Source: Mastigamoeba balamuthi (Eukaryota; Evosea; Mastigamoebida; Mastigamoebidae). Taken from it: DNA of 55,538 nucleotides. The position numbers were made by a program, and so were the translations under genes. Below, piece after piece: positions 23,072 through 32,203 of the stretch. How positions within the stretch are numbered: the first letter of the stretch is position 1; every line of letters begins with the position of its first letter. Under the pieces are notes generated by a model that searched no databases, was not told where the DNA came from, and saw nothing but the letters and a program-made list of their open reading frames with translations. The stretch is taken from contig CACRSC010000040.1 of the NCBI GenBank assembly GCA_902651635.1, positions 201,636 to 257,173 of the forward strand, in the 5' to 3' direction.

Positions 23072-23075
23072 TTCT
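23072..23075. repeat. Target-site duplication TTCT, left
   Basis: TTCT directly before the element; second copy at 32200-32203. Paralogous empty sites have a single CAC-TTCT-GC type junction, which fixes the duplication at 4 bp. Confidence 0.75.
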
Positions 23076-23251
23076 AACGGCAGCTATAATGAATTTCCTT
23101 TTGTCTCAAGAGTTTCCCACGGACAACCCGTAAAATGGAAAAAAAAAGACAAAAAGTCGCATTTAAAACACGAAAACACAGGCCTGTGACGCTCAGGCCC
23201 TCTGAAAAAAATTGAAACCCAAAAAATGGAAAAGGAAAAGCCAAAAACACG
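23076..23251 (+). repeat. Left terminal inverted repeat
   Basis: Matches the reverse complement of 32023-32199 nearly perfectly up to CCAAAAACACG, then the ends diverge. A- and T-rich, with a GC-rich island at ACAGGCCTGTGACGCTCAGG. Confidence 0.9.
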
Positions 23252-23290
23252 AAAAAAAATTGAAAAAAACGAAGAGAAAATGTGAAATAA

Positions 23291-23300
23291 TCGCATGCGA
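23291..23300. repeat. Palindrome copy 1, TCGCATGCGA
   Basis: Intergenic, between the left TIR and the transposase stop; imperfect T/A flanks (AATAA...TACAAA). Confidence 0.8.
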
Positions 23301-23504
23301 TACAAAAAGGTTTATAATGTAGAAAGAGCGGAAAAAAAGAAGGGAAATGAATAGGGTAAAGCAACGAAGAGCATTGCATAAATAAAATGAAGTAATGGAA
23401 AAAGCAAACAGACCAAAATAAAAAAATAAAAACAAAAAAGCCTAAGTGAAAGAAGCTTGAACAATGCACGGGGGCGAAGAGAGGTGAAAAACCAGTAATA
23501 TATT

Positions 23505-26245
23505 TTATTGAAATACCTGTGAGTGAAGTGTGAGCCATGTTTCGAACTGTGAAGGGCGAATAAATTCAACAGCAGTAGAAAGAATAGACATGGAGTAGAA
23601 TGGGAGCTTGCGGCGCACTAGAGCATTAAGACGGCCCTGACGTGTTAGGGGGGAATGACCCGCAGCCGGGAAGCTCATGATGATGAAGGAGCGGCTGATG
23701 ACTTTGAACTCGCTGAGATTCCGAACATCCCAGATGGTGTTGGCGTAAGCAGCCATCATGTCCTGGGGATCTATCTGCTGCTGGTTCGAGCGATCACGGT
23801 GAATGCGCTGAACCACACAGAAGGCAGGATGCTGCTCGATGCCGGCGTAGAACACTGCCAGCTGACAACCATGGAGAAGTAGAACATCTCCGGGGTTAGA
23901 AGAGACGAGCTGGAAAGAGGACTTGCGGGAGCGGACGCCGACGGGACAGGACAGACGGAAGACAGGATTCGTAGGAGGGATGGAGGCAGGCACAGAACGC
24001 AGGAAGCTAGTGTCGAAGATGAGGTCGCCCTGCACATTCTGTGAATTATTAACATGAGTCATAGAAAGAGAAAGAGAAACAAAGTATGAGAGAAAACAAC
24101 AAATCAAATTTTATCGCATGCGATAAAAGAGTGAAGAAGAAAAAGAAAGCAGGGGGAAGAGTGCACAAAGAACAAATAATCGCATGCGATAAAACAAACA
24201 AAAGTAAAACATAAAGGCACCGTGGGGTCGACGAAAGTCGCGATGCGAATATCGGGGTGGTCGAGGAGATTGTGCCACCACTCTGCAGCGGGAGCAGAGA
24301 ACTGGGGCTGGCCTATTGTGAGGAAGGAGCGAATATCCTTCTCGACAAACCAGCTCCACTCTGGAGCATGGCGCAGAACAGCGAGGCCCGGAGGGAATGA
24401 AGAGAATATAGGACGGGCAGTCTGGGACCACGGTGTGTTCCAGTTGCGATGGCGGTAGGTGTAAACAGGGAAAGTGACTTTGTTGTCAGTGGTGACCTCG
24501 TACACGTGGAAGCCGAATAGGTCGGCGAGAGACGAGTAGTTGATAAGACAGGACTCGAAGTAGTTGGCGAGCATGTAGCAACGCTTGAGGTCAGAGACCT
24601 GAACCCTGAAGCTTCTCAAGAACTCTCTGTTGGCCCAAGAGGAAGTGAAGACCTCGGGGACCTCTGGGAGGGACATCACGTTGTTTGCCTTGAAGTAGTT
24701 GGAGGGGCTGCTGAAGCACTGGTCGAGGTCATTGTGAGTATGGCCAGGCTGCTGGAAGAACAGGAAGACCTCGTCGACGAAACCGCAGTGCACAAGCATA
24801 CCGAGAATACCCAACATGACGTTGTTCTTGTTCTGGTTGACGGGGTTGTCGAGGATGAGGGTGAGGCTTCTGGGTTGGTAGGTGGGGTTTAATCGCAGGT
24901 GCTCGACGATGTGAAGCAGCAGGGTAGTGCCGATGAGGTCCTGGTTCTTGGGCCACAGGCCAGACATGGAGAGGAGGTAGCGGACCTGGTTGAAGGTGTA
25001 GTCGAGCACACCCATTATGAGGAGCCCGGGCCTGGGACAGTTGCCCCAGTTGTTGTAGTTGCAGCGGAGGCAGGGAAGGTTAGGAGCAGTCATGCCATCG
25101 ATGATGATGCACCACCTGTTGGCGGCATCGGACCTGCACGCATTACACTCTTGGACAACAAACGTCCTCTCGTGGGTGAAGTCAGAACGGTGCTGGGACT
25201 GGCTCGTGCGTAGCGACATCAGCTCCTCGGGAGTGAGGGCGTGATTGCAGACCTGGTCCCAGTACGCAGCGCAGATGGAACAGACCCTGTGCTCCCCCTT
25301 GCGCTTGACGCACCTGAGCCAGGGGAAGTCGGTGAGCCAGATGTAGTAGAACAGCTTCAGGCTGGGCAGGGCACTGTTGCCGTGGCCCTTGCTCAGGAGA
25401 TCGGAGACCAGTTCGAGCCAGAAGCTGCAGCGAGACCAGCCGAGGTGCAGGTTCACTGTAGTATGGCCCTTTGGCTGATCTGCATCAGGAAGGAACTCTC
25501 CCATCGGAACTACAATGGTGGACAGGTAGGCACGGACAATGGACGATTTCAGGGCAACAGACATGCTCTCAATGGGGCTTTTGCATTAAGTTAGTTTTAT
25601 CGCATGCGATAAAGCAAACCGCGGTACGGAGTTAAAGTGTAGGAACACCGTCTTGCGATCGAGACTGGTGGCCAACACAAAAGCCTTGCGACACAGAAAC
25701 AGGTGACACCTCTCGTCAGCCGGGTACAACGTGATTCCGTGTTCCTCGCGCTTGAGCTCAGCGTGTTGGTGAAGGAACGTGGCTGTATCTCTCTGGCTCA
25801 TGGGGAGCCAGTAGTGCCGAAGGTCGACGACTGCCCTGGGCGACAAATCGAGAAGACAAGAGAGCGAACAGCAATCGCAGAAGTACATCGCAACGAGCTC
25901 TTCTATGAGAGCAGAGGCATCGAGCTTCCTACCCTCTCTGGCACTCAGGTAGTTGCTCAACTCCTCGACGACCTGTGAGGCTGATAGAGACGTGGTCTTC
26001 AAGCCCTTGGTCAACTGGAGCTGCCTGGCCGTCGTCAGATTTGAGCAAAACCGAAGAGAAGCTGGATGTGAATTAGTTTTATCGCGTGCGATAAAAATGA
26101 AAATGAGCAAACCCATGAAGGCGGAGGTGTCGATGGAAGAGGAGCACTCGAAGAAATCGGAGGCAGTCAGGGAGGAGCGATGCTCTGCAAGCTGTTGTTC
26201 AGCTTGGTCGTACTCTGTGCTATGCACAGCAAGGGAAGGCGGCAT
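23505..26245 (-). CDS. DDE-like transposase with GHTHND motif
   Basis: Four exons, 26245-26113, 26061-25620, 25577-24221 and 24038-23505, join in phase to 821 aa. The central exon carries a Cys-rich part (LRCVKRKG, VCSICAAYW, ECNAC) that could bind zinc, then WCIIIDGM (Asp ~352), LTLILDNPVNQNKN (Asp ~435) and QQPGHTHNDLDQCFS (Asp ~475/477). The spacing D...LDN..NKN...GHT(H)xDxDxxF is that of RNase H-like proteins grouped as DUF7869-type, which I recall as transposon-associated; that assignment is by motif only. Presumably it cuts and joins the element ends. All three introns contain the 10-bp palindrome (one each in the 51- and 42-nt introns, two in the 182-nt intron). Donors are GTTTGC, GTTTGC and GTGCCT. 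The start is the first ATG after upstream stops. No disabling mutation seen. Confidence 0.8.
24114..24123. repeat. Palindrome copy 2, TCGCATGCGA
   Basis: In transposase intron 3 (24039-24220), with full TTTTA/TAAAA flanks; 66 bp from copy 3. Confidence 0.85.
24180..24189. repeat. Palindrome copy 3, TCGCATGCGA
   Basis: In the same 182-nt intron as copy 2. Confidence 0.85.
25600..25609. repeat. Palindrome copy 4, TCGCATGCGA
   Basis: Fills the middle of the 42-nt transposase intron 2. On the coding strand it runs directly into AAAACTAAC, a branch-point-like sequence. Confidence 0.85.
26082..26091. repeat. Palindrome copy 5, TCGCGTGCGA
   Basis: In the 51-nt transposase intron 1; coding-strand form TCGCACGCGA followed by TAAAACTAA. 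Confidence 0.85.
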
Positions 26246-26470
26246 CGGGAGGAGCTGGGATTGGAAGGCGACTATGGGAGTCGCAGCAGCAGTTATAGCG
26301 CGGTGGAACAGCGGAGAGCTCGAGGGCAGGTTGTGGAGAGAGCGTGGATCGGGGGGATTGGAAAGAGCTAGTAATATAATTGAGTTATAGTATGTAACTA
26401 TAGCTTAATGTTGTACCGTTACTGGCCATGCAGAGGGCACTCTGAAATAAAGTGTTAATATGTGTTTTTA

Positions 26471-26480
26471 TCGCACGCGA
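26471..26480. repeat. Palindrome copy 6, TCGCACGCGA
   Basis: Intergenic, between the two gene starts, with TTTTTA/TAAAAA flanks. Confidence 0.85.
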
Positions 26481-26627
26481 TAAAAACATGAAGAGTATAT
26501 GGGCAGAGGTATATAGAAGGATAGTATAGAGAAAGAACAGAGTAAACTAAAGGAAATAAGAAATGGTCAAGAAAATAATGTAGTTAATACCAAGGAGTGG
26601 TGGAAAATCATTAAACATGGTATTTTA

Positions 26628-26637
26628 TCGCGCGCGA
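26628..26637. repeat. Palindrome copy 7, TCGCGCGCGA
   Basis: Intergenic; GC-centred form; 21 bp before the first TGACGTCA site. Confidence 0.85.
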
Positions 26638-26657
26638 TAAAACGAAGCGCTACGTGA

Positions 26658-26665
26658 TGACGTCA
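26658..26665. promoter_or_regulatory. TGACGTCA (bZIP/CRE-type) site 1
   Basis: Perfect 8-bp palindrome in the divergent promoter region. Confidence 0.4.
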
Positions 26666-26850
26666 CAGATTTAAAAAGATACTACCGGAAAAAACAAATC
26701 AAGCTAAAAAGATTCATTTTATAACAAAACAGGGAGAGAAGAAGGAGCTCACCAAGCACCGCGAAGACAAGTCAGCGCAATCGCCGGTAGGTAAGTGTTG
26801 TATCCCTGCCTTTTTTTATAAAGTGGCTAAATATCCCACCAATGAGATAT

Positions 26851-26882
26851 AATCGATGACGTAAAACGTGACGTCATCGATT
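26851..26882. promoter_or_regulatory. Inverted repeat enclosing a second TGACGTCA site
   Basis: 12-bp perfect arms AATCGATGACGT/ACGTCATCGATT around 8 bp; TGACGTCA at 26869-26876. Confidence 0.45.
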
Positions 26883-26907
26883 ACATCAACAGTTTTAGTT
26901 TTTTTTA

Positions 26908-26917
26908 TCGCGCGCGA
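26908..26917. repeat. Palindrome copy 8, TCGCGCGCGA
   Basis: Intergenic; GC-centred form with T-rich/A-rich flanks. Confidence 0.85.
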
Positions 26918-27079
26918 TAAAAACATAAACGTAGAGGAGGTAGTACCTCTCATGTGAAAATGAAGCATAAATCCGTAAGAGAACATTAAATAATAATAGC
27001 AAATTGTTTTACAAATGTTTGCAAATAGAATTTGATTTGTTTTATAATTAGTCTTAAGCTTCTCCACTCCTCCATTTAA

Positions 27080-27089
27080 TCGCGCGCGA
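27080..27089. repeat. Palindrome copy 9, TCGCGCGCGA
   Basis: Intergenic; GC-centred form, 33 bp upstream of the ATG at 27123. Confidence 0.85.
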
Positions 27090-27122
27090 TAAAATTGCTT
27101 ATAGGTAAAAAGGCAAGCAGAG

Positions 27123-30100
27123 ATGGTGAGGAGGCCGTCGTCAACGTTCTGTTTGCCGACGGACAAGAAGGAGGAGAAGAAGAAGAAGAAAGATGAGCAG
27201 AAGAGAAGGGAGGACGACAGGAAGCAGGAAACGGCAAAGAGTGTCACGGAGAGCAAGGCGAAAATCACCGACGCGGAGAACGACTACCTCAAGAGACTGC
27301 TGCCCCTCCTGTTTCCCGACACGCTGCAGACGAGCAGTACGTAATGCCTACTAATTGCACATTCTAACAATGCACAGCGGAGGATATTCCGCACGATGGT
27401 ATCGAGGTCAAGGGAGAGGTGAGGGGAATCGCTCCTCAGCTTGGGCTGCCCAAGATCTCGATCGACCACTGCCTCGGAAACATTCCGAAAATCCCGGAAG
27501 GTGGAGCGTCCATGTGGGCCATTGTGCGCTGGACTCAGCTCCGACCCGGTATGCTACTTTTTTCAATGCTTTTTGGATAGCATTTTATTATTAAAATACT
27601 GTCATTTCCATGTTATTAACATGTTTTATTCAATAAATTACACGAAAATATTGACTAAATTGACATTTTTCAGTGTTTTTAAACATTTGTATAACAAAAC
27701 ACTAAAACTCTGAAATTTAGGGTTTTTGAGGGACACGGATGCAACTCGTGTGCGGGCGTTGTCGAAGGAGATAGCCTCGAGAGGCTGGCAGAGGTTCAGT
27801 GGGCGGATCGTTTGCATCGAGAGGTCAGAAGAAAACCACTCTGCCCTACGCGAAGCAGCGAGGCCGTACACCGATGGGCCAACGTCGGCGGTGGACCTGA
27901 CAGGACCGGAGTACAACGACGTCGCCCTCGCCTGCATCGACGGGAACACCAGGCGGGAGGTCGCTCTGTTGCCGGAAATGTAAGTACAGCATTTTATCGC
28001 ATGCGATAAAACTAACATGATGTAGGAGCAAGACAATGGGAGACAAGGTCATCGTCGAGATCGTTCTGGCTGACGTCGGGCTCACAGAGTCGCAGCAGGA
28101 CGTGCTCGCACGTGGGCTTCAGGCCTCGGCACACAGGCATGCGGAGGATCACTTCTTCACATACCTCAAGTGGAGCCTGGACATCATGAGGGACACGGCA
28201 CTGAGCGTGAGCAAGGAGTCCATCACGGAGGCCGGAGTCAAGCAGGCGCAGTCAGGCGAGAAGCAGAAGAAGATGAAGGAGTCCACGCTGGACAACAAGA
28301 AGATCAAGGCGACATCGGAGCTCAACGTCGCAGCGATCGAGAGCAAGGGAGTGGTGAGTGTTATTGTTATTAGCCCTACACTTAAACTCAATCTGTGTTT
28401 GCTACAGCTGTTCAGCAAGTTCTTCGAGTCCCCGAACAACTGCAAGAAGGTCGCGCTGATTGCGAGCAAGCTGATGACCTGGAAGCCAGAGGACGTGCAG
28501 AAGCTGTTCCACGAGATAAGCAAGATCGAGGGAATTGACAAGATTCCTTCCAGTGCGTTGGAGATGACGACCCTGTGGTCTCTCTCGGTCGACAACGTAC
28601 TGCGCTTCATCAGGTTTTATCGCACGCGATAAAATCACTACTAACTAATTTGCAGGCGTGCTGCCACTGAGAAGCTCACTCGCGACCAGTGCCGCCAACT
28701 GTTCCAGTCGATCCAAGACTCGTACCACATCTACTCGCTGGTCAAGGACTTTATCTCGGCATTGGACTCCGACGACAAGGAGCAGCGCTCATTCTCAAAG
28801 ACGCAGCTCAGAGTGCTGAAGAACGCAGTGCGCTCCGGTTGGTTGTCGGACTACGTCGACTGCCCTGCCTCGGACTTCGAACTTCAGATGGGGCCAGTGA
28901 CAGCAGCCATCATGTGGGGAAAGCTGACCAAGGAATCGGAGATCAATGCAGCATCGAAGAACATGGAGAAGAACTCCATCCTGTCCGAGAAGCCGGTCAT
29001 GGTTAACTGGAACGAGCTCGTCTATCCTGCCAAGGTACAGCTGCAGTACTGTACCTCAGTATTGACTGTTTCTCTGTTTTGTTTCGTGCAGGTATACAAG
29101 GAGGTGTCTTTGGAGTTCTCCAGGTGCATGGATCGCTGCTGCACAAACTTCTTCCTCCGAGACTGCTGGACACAGTGTTACGGGCTGTACAAGTCCTTCC
29201 GTCCCAACATCATGCTCGTCAACATGAGCGCACTGCAGTCCCCCGACGACCTGAGGGACTACATACTGAAACTCAATCCACTTGGTACTCAACATTATTA
29301 TACACACGGCATTACTCACAGTCATTTATCATAGCGTGCATTGTTGCTGTCATTTACCCATGTGACTACGAGCTCCCGATGACACTGCCATTTCTGCCCC
29401 CCCAGAATCCAAAGTCCCGGATGGCACCTCGCTGGTTCCCGACAGCAGTCATTCCCCTGATTCCAACGGGAGAACATGTGTGGGACCAGACCCCCAACAG
29501 GCATATACACTACAACCTCGTCATCAACTTCCTCTTGAGCAAGGCCCGTGATAAGTTCACGTCCTTGCTCAAGTCGACCTTCCTCGCGCTCAAGTCTGAT
29601 CCCCTGGAGCTGCTGCATGGGAGCTCAAAGCTGACCATAGACTACATGACCGTCCATGACCTGCTGCACTTCATGTCAATTGCCACGCTAGAGCTTACTG
29701 GAGACAAGCCGATGCATCGGTACCTGACAGAGATCAGCTTCGAGCACAGTCTACTCGAGATCGGAGCTCCTTTCGGCCTCGCTCCTCTCCGCTGGGCATT
29801 GCGCTCGAGGGTTTTCTACCACAGGACGCGCAATCTGCCTGCCAACGACACCAATGCCATCCTGTCAATGGTGCTTGGGTCTTGTTACTTATCACATGCG
29901 ATAAAAGTTCTTTTATGTATTTCTCTTCTTTCTCTTCCTTACATCATTAAGTCAAACTTATGTTTTATCGCATGCGATTAATTCTGTTCTTTGCTTTTTC
30001 TCTTACTGTTTCCCATAGGTCAACCTGAGGCTGCTCCACTTGTTCTCGGTGTCCTACATCAACCTCGTCGACTTCAAGAAGCCAGACACCGATGAATGGG

Positions 30101-31557
30101 TCCCTTCCTCCCCACAGGACGCAGAGTCTTCCATGCTCCAGATAATGGGTACTTACATTCATTATCTTCTCTTTTTTACCTAGACTCAGATCCTTCATTC
30201 TCAGAGGGGTCGTTCGCCAATGACCGTCTGGCAGCTGCCACTGCTCCAGCTGCCACTGCTGCCCAGCCTACTTTCCAACCACGTCGTCTCCCTCAGAGCG
30301 TCCTCAATCAGTTGCGGGACAGTGATTCCTTCGAATCCAGCATGTCTGCAGAGAATGCTGCTCTGTCGACTCCTCCGGCTCCTCCGTCTCCACCAGCACC
30401 CCATCACTCGTCTCACGTTTGTCTTCCTTGTTTTTCTCTTACTTCATCTTACATAATTCCAGGCATTCATCCCCCCCGCTGGCATGGAGGAAGTCATCAC
30501 CTCTGACAATGGCCGTCTGACCAGCAACCTCATTAACAAACCCCAGACCTTCGATGGAGGTATTTCCCCATTCTCATTTTCTTTTTTCTAATCATACACA
30601 GGTTTCTCCTGGCCTGCCGAATCTGCCTCTTCGTCTTCCTTGCTGGCATCTCAGCCCCCCGCTGCTCCAGAGAGTTCGTGTTCTCTTTTTTTCTTCTCTT
30701 CCTTCTTATGTCTCACACTCTCGTTCTTCCTCATTCTCCTGTGGTCCACAGTTCTTGTCTCTGCTGCATCTGCCGTCTCAAGCAGCTCGATGAGGTTTCA
30801 GAAGAAATCCTCTGCCTCTCCTCGTGTTGTTGCCGCTGCAGCAGCAGCCACCTCCATTGCTGCCAAACACCAGGAACCCCAGGGTCCGTCATACCCTGGC
30901 ACTCCCATTACATTTGTTCATTCAGCTGTATCATCAGCAACTTCAATTCCCTTTGGTATTTTTTCTTTTTTATCGCCCACGATTACTTTCCTCCTAATAA
31001 CATCATACTCGTCCCACAAAAGAGAACGAGAGCGGATCTGCCACCCAGGCCCCGGACATGGTTGCAGAAGCTGCTGCTGCCACGACTGATTCCAGTGGCA
31101 ACCCTGCTGTTCACAGAGTCGAGCCAGTCTCTACTCCTCCAATCACAGATGAGTCCAAGGCCAGCGACTCCGACAAATACGAGCCTGCAGCAGCAGCTGC
31201 GGTGACCAATGACATTTCCAACACCAAAGGCAAGAGCTCGTCCACGACCAAGAAGCAGAAGCCCAAGGCCTCGACCGCATCCGCAGTCATCAGCCCAACC
31301 CCGCAGTCGCACGCCGAGCTCGAGACCAGTTCTTCCACGAAACCACAGACTCGGCCTAACCTGACCTTGCAGCAGCTCCGTGATCTCAATGGTACTTTGC
31401 TTTTTTATTATGTTAACTTACCTTTTATTCAGAGGAAAAACGGAAGTCAAACTTCAACCCGTTTGACCTCAGTGACGACTCATCTGTTTCTTCTTCAGCC
31501 GACAAGGACCCTGAGGAGCATGCAGACAAGAACAAGGACTCAGAGAAGCCTGACTAG
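27123..31557 (+). CDS. Transposon-borne large protein with probable ParB/Srx-like domain
   Basis: Fifteen exons: 27123-27336, 27378-27548, 27721-27979, 28026-28353, 28408-28613, 28656-29034, 29092-29284, 29335-29870, 30019-30148, 30184-30416, 30463-30559, 30602-30673, 30752-30955, 31023-31391, 31433-31557. All junctions are in phase; 1171 aa. A Lys-rich N-terminus (KKEEKKKKKDEQKRRED) comes first. Residues ~118-245 look ParB-like: a WTQLRPG strand, RVRALSKEIASRGW helix, then LACIDGNTRREVALL (cf. the G.RR signature) and VIVEIVLADVG. A long, mostly helical middle follows, then Ser/Pro/Ala-rich low-complexity exons. A TAG at 31555-31557 ends the frame, yet the same frame stays open with EKP repeats and a basic tail to TGA at 31894-31896. 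The stop may be a point mutation shortening the protein by 113 residues. TAG is a normal stop in host genes here. The role may be DNA binding at the palindromes; that is inference. Confidence 0.65.
27997..28006. repeat. Palindrome copy 10, TCGCATGCGA
   Basis: In the 46-nt intron 27980-28025 and immediately followed by TAAAACTAAC. Confidence 0.85.
28620..28629. repeat. Palindrome copy 11, TCGCACGCGA
   Basis: In the 42-nt intron 28614-28655. Its T-rich left arm forms the splice donor itself (AG|GTTTTATCGC); ACTAAC follows 10 bp downstream. Confidence 0.85.
29892..29901. repeat. Palindrome copy 12, TCACATGCGA (one mismatch)
   Basis: In intron 29871-30018, 76 bp before copy 13. Confidence 0.75.
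29968..29977. repeat. Palindrome copy 13, TCGCATGCGA
   Basis: Second copy in the 148-nt intron; the two-copy layout mirrors transposase intron 3. Confidence 0.85.
30973..30982. repeat. Palindrome copy 14, degenerate TCGCCCACGA
   Basis: In intron 30956-31022; TTTTTTA on the left and TTA on the right suggest a decayed copy. Confidence 0.4.
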
Positions 31558-31896
31558 CCTGAGAAGCCTGGCAAGACAGAGAAGCCTGACGAGACAGAGC
31601 TGCCCGAGAAGCCTGAGCCTGCCAGTTCGTCAAGGTCTGCCAAGAGGGGTTCCCGCGCTATGACTACATGGAGGTCCTCAAGGGCAAAGGCTGCTGATGA
31701 GATGGAGAAGGTCGTCGAGAACACCAACAAACCTGAACAAGAAATGGAGGTCGACAAGCCCTCCAGGGGCAGGGCTACCCGTTCGACAAGGAAGCGTACC
31801 ACCGCAGCCGCCACAGCTGCAGAGGAGCGTGCGACCTCGCCCTCTCCTCCTGCCAAGGGACGCACCTCTCCTCCTGGCAAGAGAGCCAGGCATTGA
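31558..31896 (+). other. In-frame coding continuation beyond the TAG
   Basis: 113 codons without a stop: KTEKPDETELPEKPEP, then a basic tail GRATRSTRKRTT and SPPGKRARH ending in TGA. The EKP repeats span the TAG, so this was probably part of the protein in the active ancestor. Confidence 0.55.
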
Positions 31897-32022
31897 GATG
31901 CTTCAGTCCCTCTTCGTGGTCTGCTCATTTGAGGTTTACTGCCCTTTCCTCTCCCTTAACAGGAAAACAAAGTGATCATCTGGTTTTGCCTGTTCACCTT
32001 TATCATTTTCGTTTTGTCTTTG

Positions 32023-32199
32023 CGTGTTTTTGGCTTTTCATTTTCCATTTTTTGGGTTTCAATTTTTTTTCAGAGGGCCTGAGCGTCACAGGCCTGTGTT
32101 TTCGTGTTTTAAATGCGACTTTTTGTCTTTTTTTTTCCATTTTACGGGTTGTCCGTGGGAAACTCTTGAGACAAAAGGAAATTCATTATAGCTGTCGAT
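32023..32199 (-). repeat. Right terminal inverted repeat
   Basis: Inverted partner of 23076-23251. Differences are two near the extreme tip, one A/T-run length change and one substitution; such similarity suggests a young insertion. Confidence 0.9.
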
Positions 32200-32203
32200 T
32201 TCT
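32200..32203. repeat. Target-site duplication TTCT, right
   Basis: Matches 23072-23075. Coding resumes at 32204. Confidence 0.75.

Larger units (their letters stand above)
26246..27122. promoter_or_regulatory. Divergent promoter region of the two transposon genes
   Basis: No gene. Contains four palindromes (26471, 26628, 26908, 27080), two perfect TGACGTCA sites of CRE/bZIP type (26658-26665, 26869-26876), and an inverted repeat AATCGATGACGT (26851-26862) / ACGTCATCGATT (26871-26882). The last palindrome ends 33 bp before the ATG of the plus-strand gene. Confidence 0.55.
23076..32199. mobile_element. 9.1-kb DNA transposon with two divergent multi-exon genes and dispersed palindromes
   Basis: Ends are inverted repeats of about 176 bp beginning A(A/T)CG(G/A)CAGCTATAATG, flanked by a TTCT duplication in the last exon of A2. 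Inside are a DDE-like transposase gene (-) and a large gene with a probable ParB-like domain (+), diverging from a ~880-bp intergenic region. Base composition is far more AT-rich than the host, especially at the ends. Thirteen good copies and one degenerate copy of a 10-bp palindromic core (TCGCATGCGA type, usually within TTTTA...TAAAA) lie in introns and intergenic DNA only. I cannot assign the element to a named superfamily: a 4-bp duplication with long TIRs and a GHTHND protein fits none that I can verify. Confidence 0.9.

Noticed and set aside
31555-31557. Reassigned UAG codon (genetic-code variant)
   Set aside because: VPS26 and the MobA gene both end in TAG at the expected C-terminus, so TAG is a stop in this genome.
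23081-32194. Element ends at the CAGCTATAATG palindromic junction with an AGCT duplication
   Set aside because: Comparison with paralogous empty sites shows five more bases on each side belong to the element, and TTCT is duplicated.
23076-32199. Polinton/Maverick or integrated virus
   Set aside because: No DNA polymerase B, capsid, ATPase or integrase-type gene; 4-bp duplication instead of 6 bp; only two genes.
23076-32199. hAT or KDZ-type element
   Set aside because: An 8-bp duplication would be expected; flanks agree over only 4 bp (TTCT).
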